Positions 39,390-40,709 of a DNA stretch of 40,709 nt are shown here, in pieces. Source of the DNA: Holophagaceae bacterium (lineage in GTDB: Bacteria; Acidobacteriota; Holophagae; Holophagales; Holophagaceae); the NCBI GenBank assembly GCA_017859955.1, contig JAFNAB010000017.1, positions 1 to 40,709 of the forward strand, read 5' to 3'. Made by a program: the position numbers and the translations under genes. Below the pieces are notes generated by a model. The model saw only the letters and a program-made list of their open reading frames with translations. It was not told the origin of the DNA and did not search any database. Every line of letters begins with the position of its first letter. Within the stretch, counting starts at the first letter, position 1.

Positions 39390-40709
39390 TTATCCTTCGT
39401 AGGCCATGGCCGGGGTGCTCTGGTACTTGGCGGCGGTCTCGCTGTAGATGCGCAGTTTCCAGGCGCGCTTTTCCAGGCGCTCGTAGAGCTGGGCGGCGGC
39501 CTTGACGGGGTCGGTCTCGAAGATGAAGTAGCCGCCGAAGACATCCTTGGCGATCTGGGTCGTGACACCGTAGACCAGGTCACTGCCTTCCAGGGGAGGC
39601 ATGACGCCCACGTGGCAGGGGATACCCATGGAGATCACCCAGGAACCGATGGAGATGGCCTTCTCGGACATGGCCTCGGGGGCGGTGGCCACGAAGGGCA
39701 GCTGGGCCACGGAGATCTTGAGGTTGTCGGCCATGGCGGTCCAGAGGGTGGCGATGCGGGTATTGTCCACGCAGGAGCCCATGTGGAAGACCAGGGGGAG
39801 GTTGGCCTTGAGGCCGGACTTCTCCTCCAGGCGCTGGATGAACTTCTTGAGGCCAGGACCCGCGTGGGCCTCGACACCCTCCGTGGACAGGAAGCCCGCC
39901 TTGGCGAAGGCGCCGGCGGCACAGCCCGTGGACACCAGGAAGACATCCTTGGCGGCCAGTTCCCGGGCGATGGTGAGGGTGGCGTCGTCGTGGATGGTCT
40001 TCTGGTTGTTGCAGCCCGCGAAGGCGGCGATGCCCTTGATCTCGCCCGCCAGGATGGCGTCCGTGAGGACACTGATGGGGTTCTCGGGGCAGATCTTGGC
40101 GAAGAGGTCGATCATGGCCTCAAAGGAGAAGCCACCGACGACCTGCTTCTTGTAGAGGGGGATCTTCACCAGGGCGGGGTTGCGCTTGCCGAACTGCTTG
40201 ATGGCGAGTCGCACGATCTTGCGGGCATCTTCCATGGCCGTGGCTTCGTTGAACTCGATGTGCACGGAGCCCGGGATCTTGGAGACCCTGGAGGTGGTCA
40301 CCAGCTGGGTGTGGAAGCAGTTGCAGAGGTCCTTGACGCCGGGGGCGATGCACTGGACGTCCATGACCATGGAATCCAGGACGCCGGTCATGATCACCAA
40401 CTCCTGGGAACCGAAGTTGGCCACGGAGGCGATGCCTTCGCGCATGAGGACTTCGTTGCCAGTGCAGCAGATGCCCACGAGGTTGATGCCCTTGGCGCCT
40501 GCGGCCTTGGCCTCCCCTTCCAGTTCTCGGGCGGCGTAGACCACCATCTGGCTAAGCAGGGGGTTATGGCCGTGGACGGCAATATTGATCTTGTCCTTGT
40601 CCAGGGCGCCCAGATTGGACTCCGTGACCACGGGGGTGGGGGTGCCGAAGAGCACGTCCGTCAGGTCCGTGCCGATATACATGCCGGTGTAGTCCGCCAG
40701 GGCCGCCTT
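39390..40709 (-). CDS. acsA: Carbon monoxide dehydrogenase catalytic subunit (5' end beyond window)
   Basis: The open frame runs through to the last base, so the gene continues outside the window; 439 residues, about two thirds, are visible. All six C-cluster protein ligands can be located: His in AVHGHNP, Cys in GICCTGNEV, Cys in MDVQCIAPG, Cys in AGCNNQKT, Cys in STGCAAG and Cys in MGSCVDN. The N-terminal B- and D-cluster cysteines lie outside. It interconverts CO and CO2 and delivers CO through a tunnel to AcsB. Adjacent acsB shows this is the bifunctional CODH/ACS type and not a stand-alone respiratory CooS. An internal ATG at 40682 is not the true start. Confidence 0.97.
   Translation of the reverse strand, partial: KAALADYTGMYIGTDLTDVLFGTPTPVVTESNLGALDKDKINIAVHGHNPLLSQMVVYAARELEGEAKAAGAKGINLVGICCTGNEVLMREGIASVANFGSQELVIMTGVLDSMVMDVQCIAPGVKDLCNCFHTQLVTTSRVSKIPGSVHIEFNEATAMEDARKIVRLAIKQFGKRNPALVKIPLYKKQVVGGFSFEAMIDLFAKICPENPISVLTDAILAGEIKGIAAFAGCNNQKTIHDDATLTIARELAAKDVFLVSTGCAAGAFAKAGFLSTEGVEAHAGPGLKKFIQRLEEKSGLKANLPLVFHMGSCVDNTRIATLWTAMADNLKISVAQLPFVATAPEAMSEKAISIGSWVISMGIPCHVGVMPPLEGSDLVYGVTTQIAKDVFGGYFIFETDPVKAAAQLYERLEKRAWKLRIYSETAAKYQSTPAMAYEG

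Noticed and set aside
37210-39402. 730-codon plus-strand open frame opposite acsB
   Set aside because: Low-complexity Gly/Ala/Leu/Asp/His translation with no family motifs; a typical antisense frame of a GC-rich gene. AcsB on the other strand has all catalytic residues.

Overview
The window is GC-rich DNA from a Gram-negative, flagellated, probably strictly anaerobic bacterium that carries the Wood-Ljungdahl (CODH/acetyl-CoA synthase) pathway. A bacterial-type acs cluster next to ordinary housekeeping genes, a sigma-54-type flagellar promoter and outer-membrane proteins point to an acetogenic member of the Acidobacteriota, class Holophagae (Holophaga-like). That placement is inferred from gene content; nothing in the sequence names the organism.

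Layout. 1-298 holds the 3' end of a uroporphyrinogen-decarboxylase-family (corrinoid methyltransferase-like) gene with a terminator. Then come aroC, a MetE-C-domain methyltransferase, a single-cysteine thioredoxin-like protein and a membrane diguanylate cyclase. A 283-bp spacer full of inverted repeats precedes tcdA. After tcdA lies a dehydrogenase pseudogene with a large internal deletion, then an MFS transporter, lon, a secreted amidohydrolase, clpX, greA and ybaK. From 20323 down to 13297 on the minus strand runs one flagellar operon, flgB-flgC-fliE-fliF-fliG-fliH-fliI-fliJ-motE, behind a near-consensus sigma-54 promoter. Divergent from it is a plus-strand group: a STAS-domain protein, a 1005-residue Omp85-family outer-membrane protein with a G10 tract near its start, sppA and an unrecognised two-TM protein. 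Next are a nitroreductase, a cold-shock gene with a structured leader, a 58-residue protein with a TTG start, and the minus-strand group ffh, rpsP, khpA, rimM (no trmD-rplS following).

From 40709 down to 31042 (minus strand) is the acetyl-CoA pathway cluster: acsA (5' end outside the window), acsB, acsC, acsV/RACo, a CooC-type nickel ATPase, acsD and acsE. Together these supply CO2/CO interconversion (AcsA), acetyl-CoA assembly (AcsB), the corrinoid iron-sulfur methyl carrier (AcsC/AcsD), its reductive reactivator (AcsV), nickel-cluster maturation (CooC) and methyl-group input from methyl-tetrahydrofolate (AcsE). Metal ligands of the A-cluster, C-cluster and corrinoid-protein cluster are visible. 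A 117-bp imperfect palindrome separates acsD from acsE, and a stand-alone IS630-type DNA-binding domain gene lies just beyond acsE.

There is no gene-free stretch longer than 300 bp. I saw no rRNA, tRNA, CRISPR array or intact insertion sequence. The observations I rate highest are the acs cluster itself, the 117-bp palindrome, the sigma-54 flagellar promoter with a flanking inverted repeat, the hairpin-dense 4379-4511 spacer, and the AcsV C-terminal tail that contains a perfect hairpin.
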